A DNA stretch of 64,000 nt from Egicoccus sp. AB-alg2 (GCF_041821065.1 NZ_JBGUAX010000001.1:248001-312000); one strand, 5' to 3'; shown: positions 32,457 to 45,377, counted from the first letter of the stretch. The notes: generated by a model from the letters alone, not told the origin. Numbers and translations are program-made.

Positions 32457-33653
32457 TCAGCGTCGCCGCAGTGCGGCGACGCCCGGCAGGTCCTTGCCCT
32501 CGAGCAGCTCGAGCGAGGCGCCACCACCGGTGGAGACGTGGTCGACCTGGTCGTCCAGGCCGAACTGCCGGATCGCGGCCGCGGAGTCGCCGCCGCCGAC
32601 GACGGTGAACCCGTCTGCGGAGGCCATCGCCTGGGCGACGGTGTGCGTGCCCTCGGCGAACGAGGACCACTCGAACACGCCCATCGGCCCGTTCCAGAAC
32701 ACGCTGCCGGCGCGGCTGATCGCGTCGGCGTAGGCGTGGGCGGCACCGGGGCCGATGTCGAGGCCCATCTGGTCGTCGGGGATGTCGTCGACGTGCACGG
32801 TCCGTGCCGGGGCATGCTCGTCGAACTCCGGGGCGACCACCACGTCGTGGGGCAGCAGCACCTTCACGCCCCGCTCGCGGGCTGCCGCGACGAGGTCACG
32901 GACGGTGCCGACCTGGTCCGCCTCGACCCGCGAGGCCCCCACCCGATGGCCCTCGGCGACGAGGAACGTGAAGGCCATGGCGCCGCCGACGGCGACGACG
33001 TCGACCCGCTGCAGCAGGTTCTCCAGCACCGTCAGCTTGTCGCTGACCTTGGCGCCCCCGAGCACCGCCACGTAGGGGCGTGCCGGGTCCTCCAACAGCG
33101 TGCCCAGCACCTCGAGCTCGCGCGCGAGCAGCAGACCGGCGTAGCCAGGCAGTCGGGCCGGGATACCGGAGATGGAGGCGTGCGCGCGATGTGCGGCACC
33201 GAACGCGTCGTCGACGTAGACGTCCGCGAACGAGGCCAGCGCGTCGGCGAAGGCGTCGTCGTTGGCGGTCTCGCCGGCGTCGAAGCGCAGGTTCTCGAGC
33301 AGCAGCACCTGCCCGGGCCGCAGCGCCTCGGCCTTCGCGCGGGCGTCGGGTCCGACGACGTCCTCGGCGGCGACCACCTCGGCACCGAGCGCCTGGGCGA
33401 GGCGCGCGGCGACCGGCGCCATCGAGTAGGCCGGGTCGGGTGCGCCCTTCGGACGTCCGAGGTGCGAGGCCACCACCACGCGGGCGTCCTGGTCGAGCAG
33501 GCGGCGCAGGGTCGGCACCGACGACTGGATGCGCAGGTCGTCGGCGACCGCGCCATCGCGCAGCGGCACGTTGAGGTCGGCACGCACGAACACCCGCGTG
33601 TCGGCGGCGTCGAGGTCGTCCAGGGTGGGCACGCCGTCGAGCAGGGAGGTCAC
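32457..33653 (-). CDS. pgk: Phosphoglycerate kinase
   Basis: This 398-residue enzyme has the substrate motif RVFVRADLNVPL, ASHLGRPKG, the hinge region with GGAKVSDK, and the nucleotide loop GGGDSAAA. It converts 1,3-bisphosphoglycerate and ADP to 3-phosphoglycerate and ATP. The start is GTG. It follows gap after 76 bp that contain a 14-bp hairpin, and is followed after four bases by an ABC exporter gene rather than the usual tpiA. Confidence 0.97.
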   Translation of the reverse strand: MTSLLDGVPTLDDLDAADTRVFVRADLNVPLRDGAVADDLRIQSSVPTLRRLLDQDARVVVASHLGRPKGAPDPAYSMAPVAARLAQALGAEVVAAEDVVGPDARAKAEALRPGQVLLLENLRFDAGETANDDAFADALASFADVYVDDAFGAAHRAHASISGIPARLPGYAGLLLARELEVLGTLLEDPARPYVAVLGGAKVSDKLTVLENLLQRVDVVAVGGAMAFTFLVAEGHRVGASRVEADQVGTVRDLVAAARERGVKVLLPHDVVVAPEFDEHAPARTVHVDDIPDDQMGLDIGPGAAHAYADAISRAGSVFWNGPMGVFEWSSFAEGTHTVAQAMASADGFTVVGGGDSAAAIRQFGLDDQVDHVSTGGGASLELLEGKDLPGVAALRRR

Positions 33654-33673
33654 AGGGGCGCCTTTCGCGTCAG

Positions 33674-33705
33674 CCGGCCCGCGCTTCCGAGGAAGCGCGG
33701 GCCGG
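33674..33705 (-). terminator. Hairpin between gap and pgk
   Basis: A perfect 14-bp stem (33674-33687 with 33692-33705) and a four-base loop sit between the gap stop and the pgk start on the coding strand. It may be a partial terminator or processing/stability element that lets gap mRNA exceed pgk mRNA. Confidence 0.7.
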
Positions 33706-33729
33706 TGGGTCCGTCGAGGTGGCCGCTAC

Positions 33730-34824
<1,095 letters not shown>

Positions 34825-34844
34825 TCACCGGCGCTCTGCCACGG

Positions 34845-35825
34845 TCAGGGGTCCGTCCGGTGGGGATCGGCCCGGCCGAGCAGGTCGGCGTGCAGCGCCT
34901 CGAGCTTGCGCAGCCGCCGGTGCACCGCGGACTTGCCGACCGGCGGATCGAGCAGCTCCCCGAGCTCCTGGAGGCTCGCGCCCGGGTTCGCGAGCCGTGC
35001 GAGCGCGACGACCCTCACGTCGTCCTCGAGGCCGTCCCAGCCGACCGCCTCGACGACCTCCTCGACGAGGCGGACCTGGGCGGTGGCGGCGTCGATGGTG
35101 CGGCGCAGGTTGGCGGCGTCGGCGTTGGCCAACCGGTTGGCGTCACCCCGCAGCTGGCGGCGCAGCCGGCGGTCGCCCCACTGCAGGAACGCGACGGTGG
35201 CACCCACCGCCGCGAGGAGGTCACCGATCGTGTCGCCGGACTTCACGACGACGCGGTGCCGCTCGCGGGTCCGGTCCTGGCCGCCGACGTGGCGGGCGGT
35301 GCCGCCCACGCACCGCTCGACGAGTCCGGCCAGGGCGGCGGCCGTCGCTTCGCTGCGGGTGGTGACCTCCAGGTGCGGCTCGCGGCCCGGGTCGGAGATC
35401 GAACCCGCCGCGAGCAGGGCGCCGCGGAGGTAGGCCACGGCGGCGGGCCGGCCCAGGTCGGGCGGCAGCCCGTCGCGGGGCCGGCCGGCGTCGTCGACCA
35501 GCGCCAGGTCGCGGGCCACGTGGTCGGCGCCCACCTCGACGCGGACACCGTAGGTCGAACGCCGTTGCACACCGCCCGGTGCCCGGACGAGCAGCTGGGG
35601 CCGCAGGCCGTAGCGGCGCTGCAGCAGGGCGAAGGTCCGGCGGGCGACGGCGCCGGAGCCGGTCGTGACCTCCAGCCGGCGCCGGACCCCGTCCTCGCCG
35701 CCGGCGACGGTCAGGCTGCCCGCCAGCCGCAGCAGCGCGGCGAGTTCGGCCCGGGTCTCCGCGTCGCCGCCCAGCGGCAGCCGGGCGAGCTCCTGCCGGA
35801 CCGCCTCGGTGAACGACCCGCTCAT
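34845..35825 (-). CDS. whiA: DNA-binding protein WhiA
   Basis: This 326-residue WhiA orthologue has an N-terminal degenerate homing-endonuclease (LAGLIDADG-like) fold and a C-terminal helix-turn-helix, here ANPGASLQELGELLDPPVGKSAVHRRLRKL. WhiA controls developmental and cell-division genes in actinobacteria with WhiB. The ATG overlaps the yvcK stop (ATGA). It sits in the conserved order rapZ-yvcK-whiA-gap. Confidence 0.95.
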   Translation of the reverse strand: MSGSFTEAVRQELARLPLGGDAETRAELAALLRLAGSLTVAGGEDGVRRRLEVTTGSGAVARRTFALLQRRYGLRPQLLVRAPGGVQRRSTYGVRVEVGADHVARDLALVDDAGRPRDGLPPDLGRPAAVAYLRGALLAAGSISDPGREPHLEVTTRSEATAAALAGLVERCVGGTARHVGGQDRTRERHRVVVKSGDTIGDLLAAVGATVAFLQWGDRRLRRQLRGDANRLANADAANLRRTIDAATAQVRLVEEVVEAVGWDGLEDDVRVVALARLANPGASLQELGELLDPPVGKSAVHRRLRKLEALHADLLGRADPHRTDP

Positions 35826-36739
35826 CGGCCGGCGAGCAGGTCCGCGAACACGGCCGCCAGCGCCCGCGGGTCGTGCCCGTCCGCGCCGTCCAGCAGGTCG
35901 GTGGTGACGACGCGGGCGACCTGCCCGCGCAGCTCGTCGCCGCGCAACGGCTCGCCCACGCCCTTCGGCGGCGGACCGTCGTGGGCCACGCACACGTCGA
36001 TGCGCAGGTTCGGCACGTGGGCACGCAGGGCGTCGAGGTGGTCGCGCAGCCCCAGTCCCTCGGTCTCCCCCGGCTGCTCCCGCAGGTTGGCCACCAGGAC
36101 GACCGGCGCGGCCGTCGTCGCGAGCGCGGCGGCGACGCCGTCCACGAGCAGGTTGGGCAGCAGGCTGGTGAACAGCGACCCCGGCCCGAGCACGACCAGC
36201 TCGGCGGCGGCGATGGCCGGTCCGACGTCGGGGGCCGCCAGCGGTGCGTCCGGCTCCAGCCACACCCGCCGCAGCCGGGGGGTCGAGGCGACCGCCGCCT
36301 GCCCACGCACCTCGACGTCGTCCGTGCTGCCGTGCAGGACGACCGGTGTGGTGGTGCACGGCAACACGCGGCCCGGCACCTCGAGGACGCGGCAGAGTTC
36401 GTCGAGCGCGGCCTGCAGGTCGCCGCCGACGAGGTCCTGCAGCGCCACCAGCACGAGGTTGCCGAGGCTGTGGCCGCCCAGCTCGCCCCGCGGGAAGCGG
36501 TACTGCAACAGGCGTGCCAGCTGCCGCTGCCGCGCCATGGCGGTCACCGCCATGCGCAGGTCGCCCGGCGGCAGCACGCCGAGATCGCGCCGCAACCGCC
36601 CGGAGGAGCCACCGTCGTCGGCGACGGTCACGACGGCCGTGACCTCGTCGACCACCTCGGGCAGCGCCGCGAGGGTCCGCGCGAGGCCGTGGCCCCCGCC
36701 GATGGCGACGGCGGACGTCCGACGTGTGGGCGCGCTCAC
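35822..36739 (-). CDS. yvcK: YvcK/CofD-like gluconeogenesis factor
   Basis: This 305-residue protein of the CofD-like fold family starts with VAIGGGHGLARTL, the actinobacterial form of the UDP-sugar binding GGGTGL motif, followed by TVADDGGSSGRLRRD and LGPGSLFTSLLPNLL. YvcK binds UDP-sugars and links carbon metabolism to cell-wall growth. The GTG start overlaps the rapZ stop, and GGCGAGGA lies upstream. Its own stop overlaps the whiA start. A longer upstream frame is an out-of-register shadow of rapZ. Confidence 0.95.
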   Translation of the reverse strand: MSAPTRRTSAVAIGGGHGLARTLAALPEVVDEVTAVVTVADDGGSSGRLRRDLGVLPPGDLRMAVTAMARQRQLARLLQYRFPRGELGGHSLGNLVLVALQDLVGGDLQAALDELCRVLEVPGRVLPCTTTPVVLHGSTDDVEVRGQAAVASTPRLRRVWLEPDAPLAAPDVGPAIAAAELVVLGPGSLFTSLLPNLLVDGVAAALATTAAPVVLVANLREQPGETEGLGLRDHLDALRAHVPNLRIDVCVAHDGPPPKGVGEPLRGDELRGQVARVVTTDLLDGADGHDPRALAAVFADLLAGR

Positions 36740-37719
36740 TCCTCGCCCAGGTCCCGGTGCTGCACGTTGACCGACAGGTCCGTCGTGGACCGCAGGTGCG
36801 CGCCGACCTCCTCGCTGATCGCGACCGAACGGTGCTTGCCACCGGTGCACCCGATCGCGATGGTCAGGTAGCGCTTGCCCTCCTGCACGTAGCCGGGCAC
36901 GACGACGTCCAGCAACTGCTTGAGCGCGGTCATGAACGGGCCGCTCTCCGGCTGGCCGAACACGTAGTCGCGCACCGGCTCGTCACGGCCCGTGTAGGGC
37001 CGCAGCTCCTCGACCCAGTGGGGGTTGGGCAGGAAGCGGACGTCGAACAGCAGGTCGGCGTCACGCGGGGTGCCGCGCTTGAAGCCGAACGACACGACCT
37101 CGATGCGCAGCTTGGCGGCCTCGTGGCCCTGCAGCAGCTCCAGCAACCGGGCGCGCAGTTCGTGCACGTTGAGCCCGCTGGTGTCGATGATCAGGTCCGC
37201 CATGCCCCGCAGGTCGCTGAGCTGGGCACGCTCGGTCCGGATGCCGGCCAGGACGCCCGCGCCGTCGGCGGCCGGGTGACGGCGGCGGGTCTCCTCGAAG
37301 CGGCGCACCAGGACGTCGTCGTCCGCGTCGAGGAACAGCACCCGCACGTCGGCCTCGCTCGCCCGCAGCTCGCGGATGGTGTCGACCAGCGCAGCGAAGA
37401 ACTCGCGGCCGCGGACGTCGACGACCAGGGCGAGGCGGCCGACCGACGACCCGGGCGCGAAGGCGAGTTCGGTGACGCGCGAGATCAGCGTCGGCGGCAG
37501 GTTGTCGATGACGAACCAGCCGAGGTCCTCGACGACGTTGGACGCCGTCGAACGGCCGGCGCCGGACAGGCCGGTGATGATCATGATCTCCGGCCGGTCG
37601 ACCGTCTCCTCGTCGATGATGCGGTCGAACTGGCGCCCCTCGTCGCCGGGGGCCGCCGCGTGGGCCGGGCGGCCCTGGCCGGTCGAGGTGCCACCCGTGG
37701 GCTTCGCGTCGTCGGTCAC
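36736..37719 (-). CDS. rapZ: RNase adapter / nucleotide-binding protein RapZ
   Basis: This 327-residue P-loop protein has ITGLSGAGRSTASNVVEDLG (Arg replaces the usual Lys of Walker A, common in actinobacterial members), FVIDNLPPTLI, and a C-terminal domain with FDVRFLPNPHWVEELRPYTG and IGCTGGKHRSV. In E. coli the homologue controls GlmZ small RNA decay and binds GlcN6P; the role in actinobacteria is not settled. The first 40 residues are a disordered extension. The GTG start overlaps the uvrC stop, with GAGGAG upstream. Confidence 0.95.
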   Translation of the reverse strand: MTDDAKPTGGTSTGQGRPAHAAAPGDEGRQFDRIIDEETVDRPEIMIITGLSGAGRSTASNVVEDLGWFVIDNLPPTLISRVTELAFAPGSSVGRLALVVDVRGREFFAALVDTIRELRASEADVRVLFLDADDDVLVRRFEETRRRHPAADGAGVLAGIRTERAQLSDLRGMADLIIDTSGLNVHELRARLLELLQGHEAAKLRIEVVSFGFKRGTPRDADLLFDVRFLPNPHWVEELRPYTGRDEPVRDYVFGQPESGPFMTALKQLLDVVVPGYVQEGKRYLTIAIGCTGGKHRSVAISEEVGAHLRSTTDLSVNVQHRDLGEE

Positions 37720-39701
37720 GTGGACTCCTCGGTGACGGTCCCGTGCAGGTGGTCGTGGACGGCGGTGGCGATCCTACGGGACACCCCGGGCACGGCCATC
37801 AGCTCCTCGACGCTGGCACGCTTCATCGCGGCCACGGAGCCGAACTGGCGGAACAGCGCCTTGCGGCGGGTCGGGCCCACCCCCGCGACGCCGTCCAGGG
37901 CCGAGGAGGCCACGAGCTTGCTGCGGCGGTTGCGCTGGTAGGTGATCGCGAACCGGTGGGCCTCGTCGCGCACCCGCTGGACGAGGTAGAGGGCCTCGCT
38001 GCCGCGCGGCAGCACGACCGGCCGGGCCCGGCCCGGCAACCACAGCTCCTCGAACTTCTTCGCCAGGCCCACGAAGGCGACGTCGGCGGTGGCCAACTCA
38101 CCGGCGCCCTCGAGGGCCGCGTTCAACTGGCCGACCCCACCGTCGATGATCACGAGGTTGGGCGGGTACGCGAAGCGTCGGGCGACCGGGTCGACGGCGT
38201 CGGCGGTCGCGTCGATGGCCGTCACCTCGCCGCCGGGGTCGCCGACCGGGTCCTCGACGACGTCGTCGGCGGTGCGGGTCTGCGCGAGGCGGGCGAAGCG
38301 TCGGCGGATCACCTCGCGCATGGAGGCGAAGTCGTCGTTGCGGTCGATCGAGAGCTTGAACCGCCGGTAGTCGGACTTCTTCGGCAGCCCGTCCTCGAAC
38401 ACCACCATGGAGCCCACCACCTCGGTGCCGCCGAGGTGGGAGATGTCGAAGCACTCGATGCGCAGCGGTGCCTCGTCGAGGTCCAACGCCTCCTGCAGTT
38501 CCTTCAGGGCCCGGCTGCGGCTCTCGAAGTCGCTGGCGCGCTTGAGGCGGGCGCGCTGGAACGCCTCGCGCGCGTTCTCCCCGACCGTCTCCAGGAACGC
38601 GACCTTGTCGCCGCGCTGCGGGACGACGAACCGGACCTTCTGGATGGGCCGGCCGCGCGAGCCGGCCCGCGTGTGGCGGCGCTGCTCGGCCAGCAGGGTG
38701 CTGAGCGCGTCGGCGTCCTCGGGCTCGACCGGGACCACGACCTGTGGCGGGATGTCGTCGTCGCGATCGGCGTACAACTGCAGCACGAAGGAGGTCAGCA
38801 GCTGTGCGGTCGTCAGCGGCTCGACCTTGTCGACGGTCCAGCCCTTGCGCCCCACCAGCCGGCCGCGGCGGACGAAGAAGGCCTGCACCGCGGCCTCCAG
38901 TTCGTCCTCGTGCACGGCGATGGCGTCGAAGTCCTCGGCCCGCGCGGACACGACCTGCTGCTTCTCCAGGGCCTTGCGGACCGCGGTCAGCTGGTCCCGG
39001 AAGCGCGCGGCCGCCTCGTAGTTCTGCTCCGCCGCGGCGGCCTGCATGTCGTGCTCGAGCTGGCGCAGGACCGGTCCGGTCTCGCCGTCGAGAAAGCGCC
39101 CGAGCCGCTCGACGAGGTCGTGGTGGTCGTCGAAGGAGATCTTGCCGACGCACGGGGCGGCGCAGCGGTCGATGTGGTAGAGCAGACAGGGCTTGCCGGT
39201 ACGGGCGGCGCGGTCGTAGATGCCCTGCGAACAGGTCCGCACCGGGAAGGTGCGCAGCAGCAGGTCGAGGGTCTCCCGGATCGCGTAGGCGTGGGCGTAC
39301 GGGCCGAACCGCAGGTCGCCCTTGGCGACCTTGCCGCGCTGCACCCGGGCCCGTGGTACCTCGTCGGAGGTCGTGAGCACGAGGTACGGGTACGACTTGT
39401 CGTCGCGGTAGCGCACGTTGTAGCGCGGCCGGTGGCGCTGGATGAGCGTGTACTCGAGATGGAGTGCCTCGACCTCGCTGTCGACGACGATCCACTCGAC
39501 CGAGCGGGCCGCCTCGAGCATCGCGCGGGTGCGCGGCGCGATGTTGTGCCAGGCCTGGAAGTAGTTGCCCAGCCGCTGCCGCAGCGACTTCGCCTTGCCG
39601 ACGTAGACCACCCGGCCGTGGGCGTCCTTGAACTGGTAGCAGCCCGGCGCCTCGGGGACGGTGCCGGGTTCGGGACGGAAGGCGAGAGCCGGGTTGCGCA
39701 C
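37716..39701 (-). CDS. uvrC: Excinuclease ABC subunit UvrC
   Basis: This 661-residue UvrC has a GIY-YIG nuclease domain at the N-terminus (APGCYQFKDAHGRVVYVGKA), a Cys-containing linker (CLLYHIDRCAAPCVG), a UVR motif, a RNase H-like C-terminal nuclease domain (IECFDISHLGG, IIDGGVGQLNAA) and C-terminal helix-hairpin-helix motifs (VAGVGPTRRKAL, VPGVSRRIA). It makes both incisions in nucleotide excision repair with UvrA and UvrB, which are also in this window. The start is GTG. A TACCCT -10-like element lies at 39765-39770. No LexA box is visible upstream. Confidence 0.96.
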   Translation of the reverse strand: MRNPALAFRPEPGTVPEAPGCYQFKDAHGRVVYVGKAKSLRQRLGNYFQAWHNIAPRTRAMLEAARSVEWIVVDSEVEALHLEYTLIQRHRPRYNVRYRDDKSYPYLVLTTSDEVPRARVQRGKVAKGDLRFGPYAHAYAIRETLDLLLRTFPVRTCSQGIYDRAARTGKPCLLYHIDRCAAPCVGKISFDDHHDLVERLGRFLDGETGPVLRQLEHDMQAAAAEQNYEAAARFRDQLTAVRKALEKQQVVSARAEDFDAIAVHEDELEAAVQAFFVRRGRLVGRKGWTVDKVEPLTTAQLLTSFVLQLYADRDDDIPPQVVVPVEPEDADALSTLLAEQRRHTRAGSRGRPIQKVRFVVPQRGDKVAFLETVGENAREAFQRARLKRASDFESRSRALKELQEALDLDEAPLRIECFDISHLGGTEVVGSMVVFEDGLPKKSDYRRFKLSIDRNDDFASMREVIRRRFARLAQTRTADDVVEDPVGDPGGEVTAIDATADAVDPVARRFAYPPNLVIIDGGVGQLNAALEGAGELATADVAFVGLAKKFEELWLPGRARPVVLPRGSEALYLVQRVRDEAHRFAITYQRNRRSKLVASSALDGVAGVGPTRRKALFRQFGSVAAMKRASVEELMAVPGVSRRIATAVHDHLHGTVTEEST

Positions 39702-39821
39702 GTCGATGGCCAGGCGTGGGGACGGGACGGACGGCCGCGGACGGCGCGCCGCATCGGGCCTTCGAGGGTAGCCCTGACCGGATGCCGCCCCCGTCAGGTT
39801 CGCCGCGCCGCGCCCGGCTCC

Positions 39822-39852
39822 TAGGCTCCTCGTGCACGCCCCCGCTAGGAGG
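39822..39852 (+). promoter_or_regulatory. Promoter -10 and ribosome binding site of the MscS gene
   Basis: TAGGCT (39822-39827) precedes AGGAGG (39847-39852), which sits four bases before the GTG at 39857. The AGGAGG decides the start codon; upstream in-frame starts lie within or before the promoter element. Confidence 0.55.
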
Positions 39853-39856
39853 ACCG

Positions 39857-41047
39857 GTGCTGGTCGCGCAGACGGCCGCTGAGCTCGCCGAGGTGTGTGG
39901 TGTCGGCGAGGACGCGGAGATCGACTTCACCTGCGAGGTGCTGTACCGCCTGACGGGCAACGACCTCGTGGCCCGCGGCGGCGGGCTGGTCACGACCGCG
40001 CTGCGGGTGCTGCTGATCCTCGTGGTCGCCTTCGTGGCGACCAAGCTGCTGCGTACGGCGATCAGCCGCTTCGCCAGCACGATGGAACGGCGCATCCAGG
40101 CCCGGATCGAGCGGGGCGAGCAGCGCGGCACGCTCGACGTCGCGCGCTACCGCATGCGCCGGTTCCAGCGGCTGCACGCCATCACCGGGGTCATGCGCGG
40201 CGTCGCCGGCGTCGTGGTGTGGGTCATCGCCGTGTTCGCCGTGCTGTCGGCGCTGCAGATCAACCTCCAGCCGATCCTCGCCGGGGCCGGACTGGCCGGC
40301 ATCGTGATCGGCTTCGGCGCGCAGCAGCTGGTGCGTGACGTCCTGGCCGGCATCGCGATGCTGATCGAGGACCAGTACGGCGTCGGCGACTGGATCGAGA
40401 TCGACGGCCGGATCGGCCAGGTCGAGCGGGTCGGTCTGCGTGCCACCTCGATCCGCGACCTGGACGGAATCGTCTGGCACACGCTCAACGGCCACGTCCA
40501 GCAGGTCGGCAACCTCTCCCAGGAGTGGAGCCGGTCGCTGCTCGACGTCCCGCTCGCGCTCGACAGCGACGTGCCGGCGGCCAAGGCGATCATCCACAAG
40601 GTCGCGTCCGACCTCGCGGCGGACGCGGTCTGGGGCGACGACATCATCGGCCCGCCGGAGATCTGGGGCGTGCAGGACTTCGGCCCCGCAGGGCTCTCCA
40701 TCCGGCTGGTCATCCCGACCAAGCCGATGGCGAACTGGGACATCAACCGCCAGCTTCGCGAGCGGCTCCACCGCGCCTTCGCGCAGGCCAACATCCGCAT
40801 GCAGGGACAGCTGGTCGAGGTCGGCGGCATGGCCACCGGCTACCCGCTCTTCACCCGCATGCAGGAGGCCGACGGCGACCGTCAGTCACGACCCCGCCGC
40901 CGTGGTCTGGTCCCGCCCGACGTCGGGCCGCTGGACGCGCCCCCGCAGGTCGCCGCGGCCGAGCCCACCGCCGACACCGGCGAGCACGCCCGCGACCAGA
41001 CCACGGAGTTGCGCCTGGAACGCGGGCGCGAGCCACGGCCCGACTGA
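39857..41047 (+). CDS. MscS-family mechanosensitive ion channel
   Basis: This 396-residue membrane protein has about three helices. The pore-lining helix is AGLAGIVIGFGAQQLVRDVL, followed by the beta domain start YGVGDWIEIDG and the C-terminal alpha/beta domain. This matches small MscS-like channels that open under membrane tension to release osmolytes after hypo-osmotic shock. The last 60 residues form a charged, probably disordered tail. The start is GTG, chosen from AGGAGG. It converges with the adenylyltransferase-GNAT gene, with five bases between the stops. Confidence 0.9.
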   Translation: MLVAQTAAELAEVCGVGEDAEIDFTCEVLYRLTGNDLVARGGGLVTTALRVLLILVVAFVATKLLRTAISRFASTMERRIQARIERGEQRGTLDVARYRMRRFQRLHAITGVMRGVAGVVVWVIAVFAVLSALQINLQPILAGAGLAGIVIGFGAQQLVRDVLAGIAMLIEDQYGVGDWIEIDGRIGQVERVGLRATSIRDLDGIVWHTLNGHVQQVGNLSQEWSRSLLDVPLALDSDVPAAKAIIHKVASDLAADAVWGDDIIGPPEIWGVQDFGPAGLSIRLVIPTKPMANWDINRQLRERLHRAFAQANIRMQGQLVEVGGMATGYPLFTRMQEADGDRQSRPRRRGLVPPDVGPLDAPPQVAAAEPTADTGEHARDQTTELRLERGREPRPD

Positions 41048-41052
41048 CCGGA

Positions 41053-42174
41053 TCACCGGCGTGATGGCCCGGTCACCGGCGGGCGACCGGGTCCGTCGCC
41101 GACGCGAGCGTCGCGGCGGTAGTGGACGACCCGCAGGCCGGGGACCGGCTCGGTCTCGCCGGTGACCACGAAGCCCAGCGACTCGTACAACCGCCTCGCC
41201 GGCAGGTTCGCCGCCCCGGTCGCGACCTCGGCCCGGCGGTGCGGCACGACGGCGAGCACGAAGCCGACCAGGCGCCGCCCGAGCCCCTGGCGGGCACGGT
41301 CGGGACGCACGGCGAGCCGGTCGATGTCCAGCACCGTGTCGCGGACGCGGTAGCCGAGGGCCGCCACGGGCCCGGTCGCGTCCTCGATGCCCAGCACCAC
41401 CAGGTCGGCGGCGATCAGCTCGGCGACCGTCTCGTGCAGGGGCGGGATGGCGCTCGACCCGACCAGCGCCGCCTCCTGGGCGTACGCCAGCCGCTGCAGG
41501 TCGACCAGCCGTGCCGCCACCTCGGGTGCGTCGTGGCGCAGCCGGCGGACCTGCGGCCGCGTGGCAGGGGCCGGCGTCCCCGAGTCGGTGGGCCGGCCCA
41601 GCGGGCCGAGCCACGGATGGCCGGCGGGCAGGTGCCGGGCCAGCCAGCCGCGCCGGCGGACGTCCAGGGCCGGCAGCACCGCGGCGAAGTCCGCTTCGTC
41701 CTTCGGGCGCGGCGTCCGGGCCTTCATCAGCAGCTGCAGCTCCGGGGCGAGCACCGGGATGCCGCCCACGTCGACCACCGCCTCGGTGAGGGACCGTCGC
41801 ACGGCCGGGTCGCGCCGGGACACCCAGGACGGCCCGTCGGCCTCGTTCACGTGCAGCTGGAACCGCCACGACGCGCTACCGGGGCGTCGGGCCCACACGT
41901 CGTGGACACCGACGGGCAGCCACTCCCCCGGCGCCCACGGTCGCAGCGTGCCGGGCGGGTCCGCCGCCCACAGCTCCCAGCCGCGCAGGTAGCGCTGCAC
42001 GGCCGCCTGGTCGCGGCGCAGCACCCCGACGTCGAGGTCGTCGTGGCGGCGCGTGCGTCGCCCGACGACCAGGTCCAGCGCCCAGCCGCCCGCGATCCAC
42101 CAGGGGAAGGACGCACCGGCGAACACCGCCGCCGCCTGCGTGGGCGACAGCGGCTGCCAGTCGTCGAGGTCCAT
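41053..42174 (-). CDS. Fusion of ANT(2'')-like nucleotidyltransferase and GNAT acetyltransferase
   Basis: This 373-residue two-domain protein starts with a nucleotidyltransferase domain (about residues 1-200). It contains FPWWIAGGWALDLVVGR then RHDDLDVGVLRRD, the GGW..D-x-D signature shared with aminoglycoside 2''-adenylyltransferase-like proteins. Residues about 205-360 are a GNAT domain with DIDRLAVRPDRARQGLGRRL (acetyl-CoA loop) and ANLPARRLYESLGFV. Both domain families include antibiotic-modifying enzymes, but resistance is not shown by sequence. A TAGGCT -10-like element is at 42205-42210, 31 bases before the ATG. I saw no frameshift at the junction, so the fusion is real in this sequence. 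Confidence 0.82.
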   Translation of the reverse strand: MDLDDWQPLSPTQAAAVFAGASFPWWIAGGWALDLVVGRRTRRHDDLDVGVLRRDQAAVQRYLRGWELWAADPPGTLRPWAPGEWLPVGVHDVWARRPGSASWRFQLHVNEADGPSWVSRRDPAVRRSLTEAVVDVGGIPVLAPELQLLMKARTPRPKDEADFAAVLPALDVRRRGWLARHLPAGHPWLGPLGRPTDSGTPAPATRPQVRRLRHDAPEVAARLVDLQRLAYAQEAALVGSSAIPPLHETVAELIAADLVVLGIEDATGPVAALGYRVRDTVLDIDRLAVRPDRARQGLGRRLVGFVLAVVPHRRAEVATGAANLPARRLYESLGFVVTGETEPVPGLRVVHYRRDARVGDGPGRPPVTGPSRR

Positions 42175-42204
42175 GCCGCCTCCCGCTCCGTCGCGCAGCG
42201 GGGC

Positions 42205-42210
42205 AGCCTA
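42205..42210 (-). promoter_or_regulatory. -10-like TAGGCT of the nucleotidyltransferase-GNAT gene
   Basis: TAGGCT on the minus strand, 31 bases before the ATG, in the 65-bp gap behind uvrA. It argues for independent transcription of the fusion gene. Confidence 0.4.
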
Positions 42211-42239
42211 GGACGGGCGTGACCCTCGTCGACGCGTGG

Positions 42240-45134
<2,895 letters not shown>

Positions 45135-45270
45135 GGGCGACCCCCTGCGGCAGGACGGGTGGGACGGCGGGTGCGCCGGCCACGCGGAAGGATGCATTCG
45201 GGCGGACGTGCCCGGCGCCACGGGAACCCGTCGAGCAGGACCCGGACGCCGGTGAGGGTACTGACCACCG

Positions 45271-45310
45271 ACCGTACCGCTACGGGCACCCTGAGTCGAA
45301 CATTCGTTCG
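45271..45310 (-). promoter_or_regulatory. SOS promoter of uvrA with LexA box
   Basis: CGAAC-ATTC-GTTCG (45297-45310, 14 bp) is a perfect actinobacterial/Gram-positive LexA box. On the minus strand a -35-like TTCGAC (45295-45300), an 18-bp spacer and TACGGT (45271-45276) form a plausible promoter, and the LexA box overlaps the -35. Start of uvrA is 137 bases downstream of the -10. Confidence 0.82.
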
Positions 45311-45377
45311 GCCGGCGTCGGGGGTGGCGGAGGCCGTTCCCGACCCTCGGTCCTGCTCCCTGACCGGCGACGATCCC

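Noticed and set aside
39702-39856. LexA box upstream of uvrC
   Set aside because: No CGAAC-N4-GTTCG-like sequence is present between uvrC and the MscS gene.
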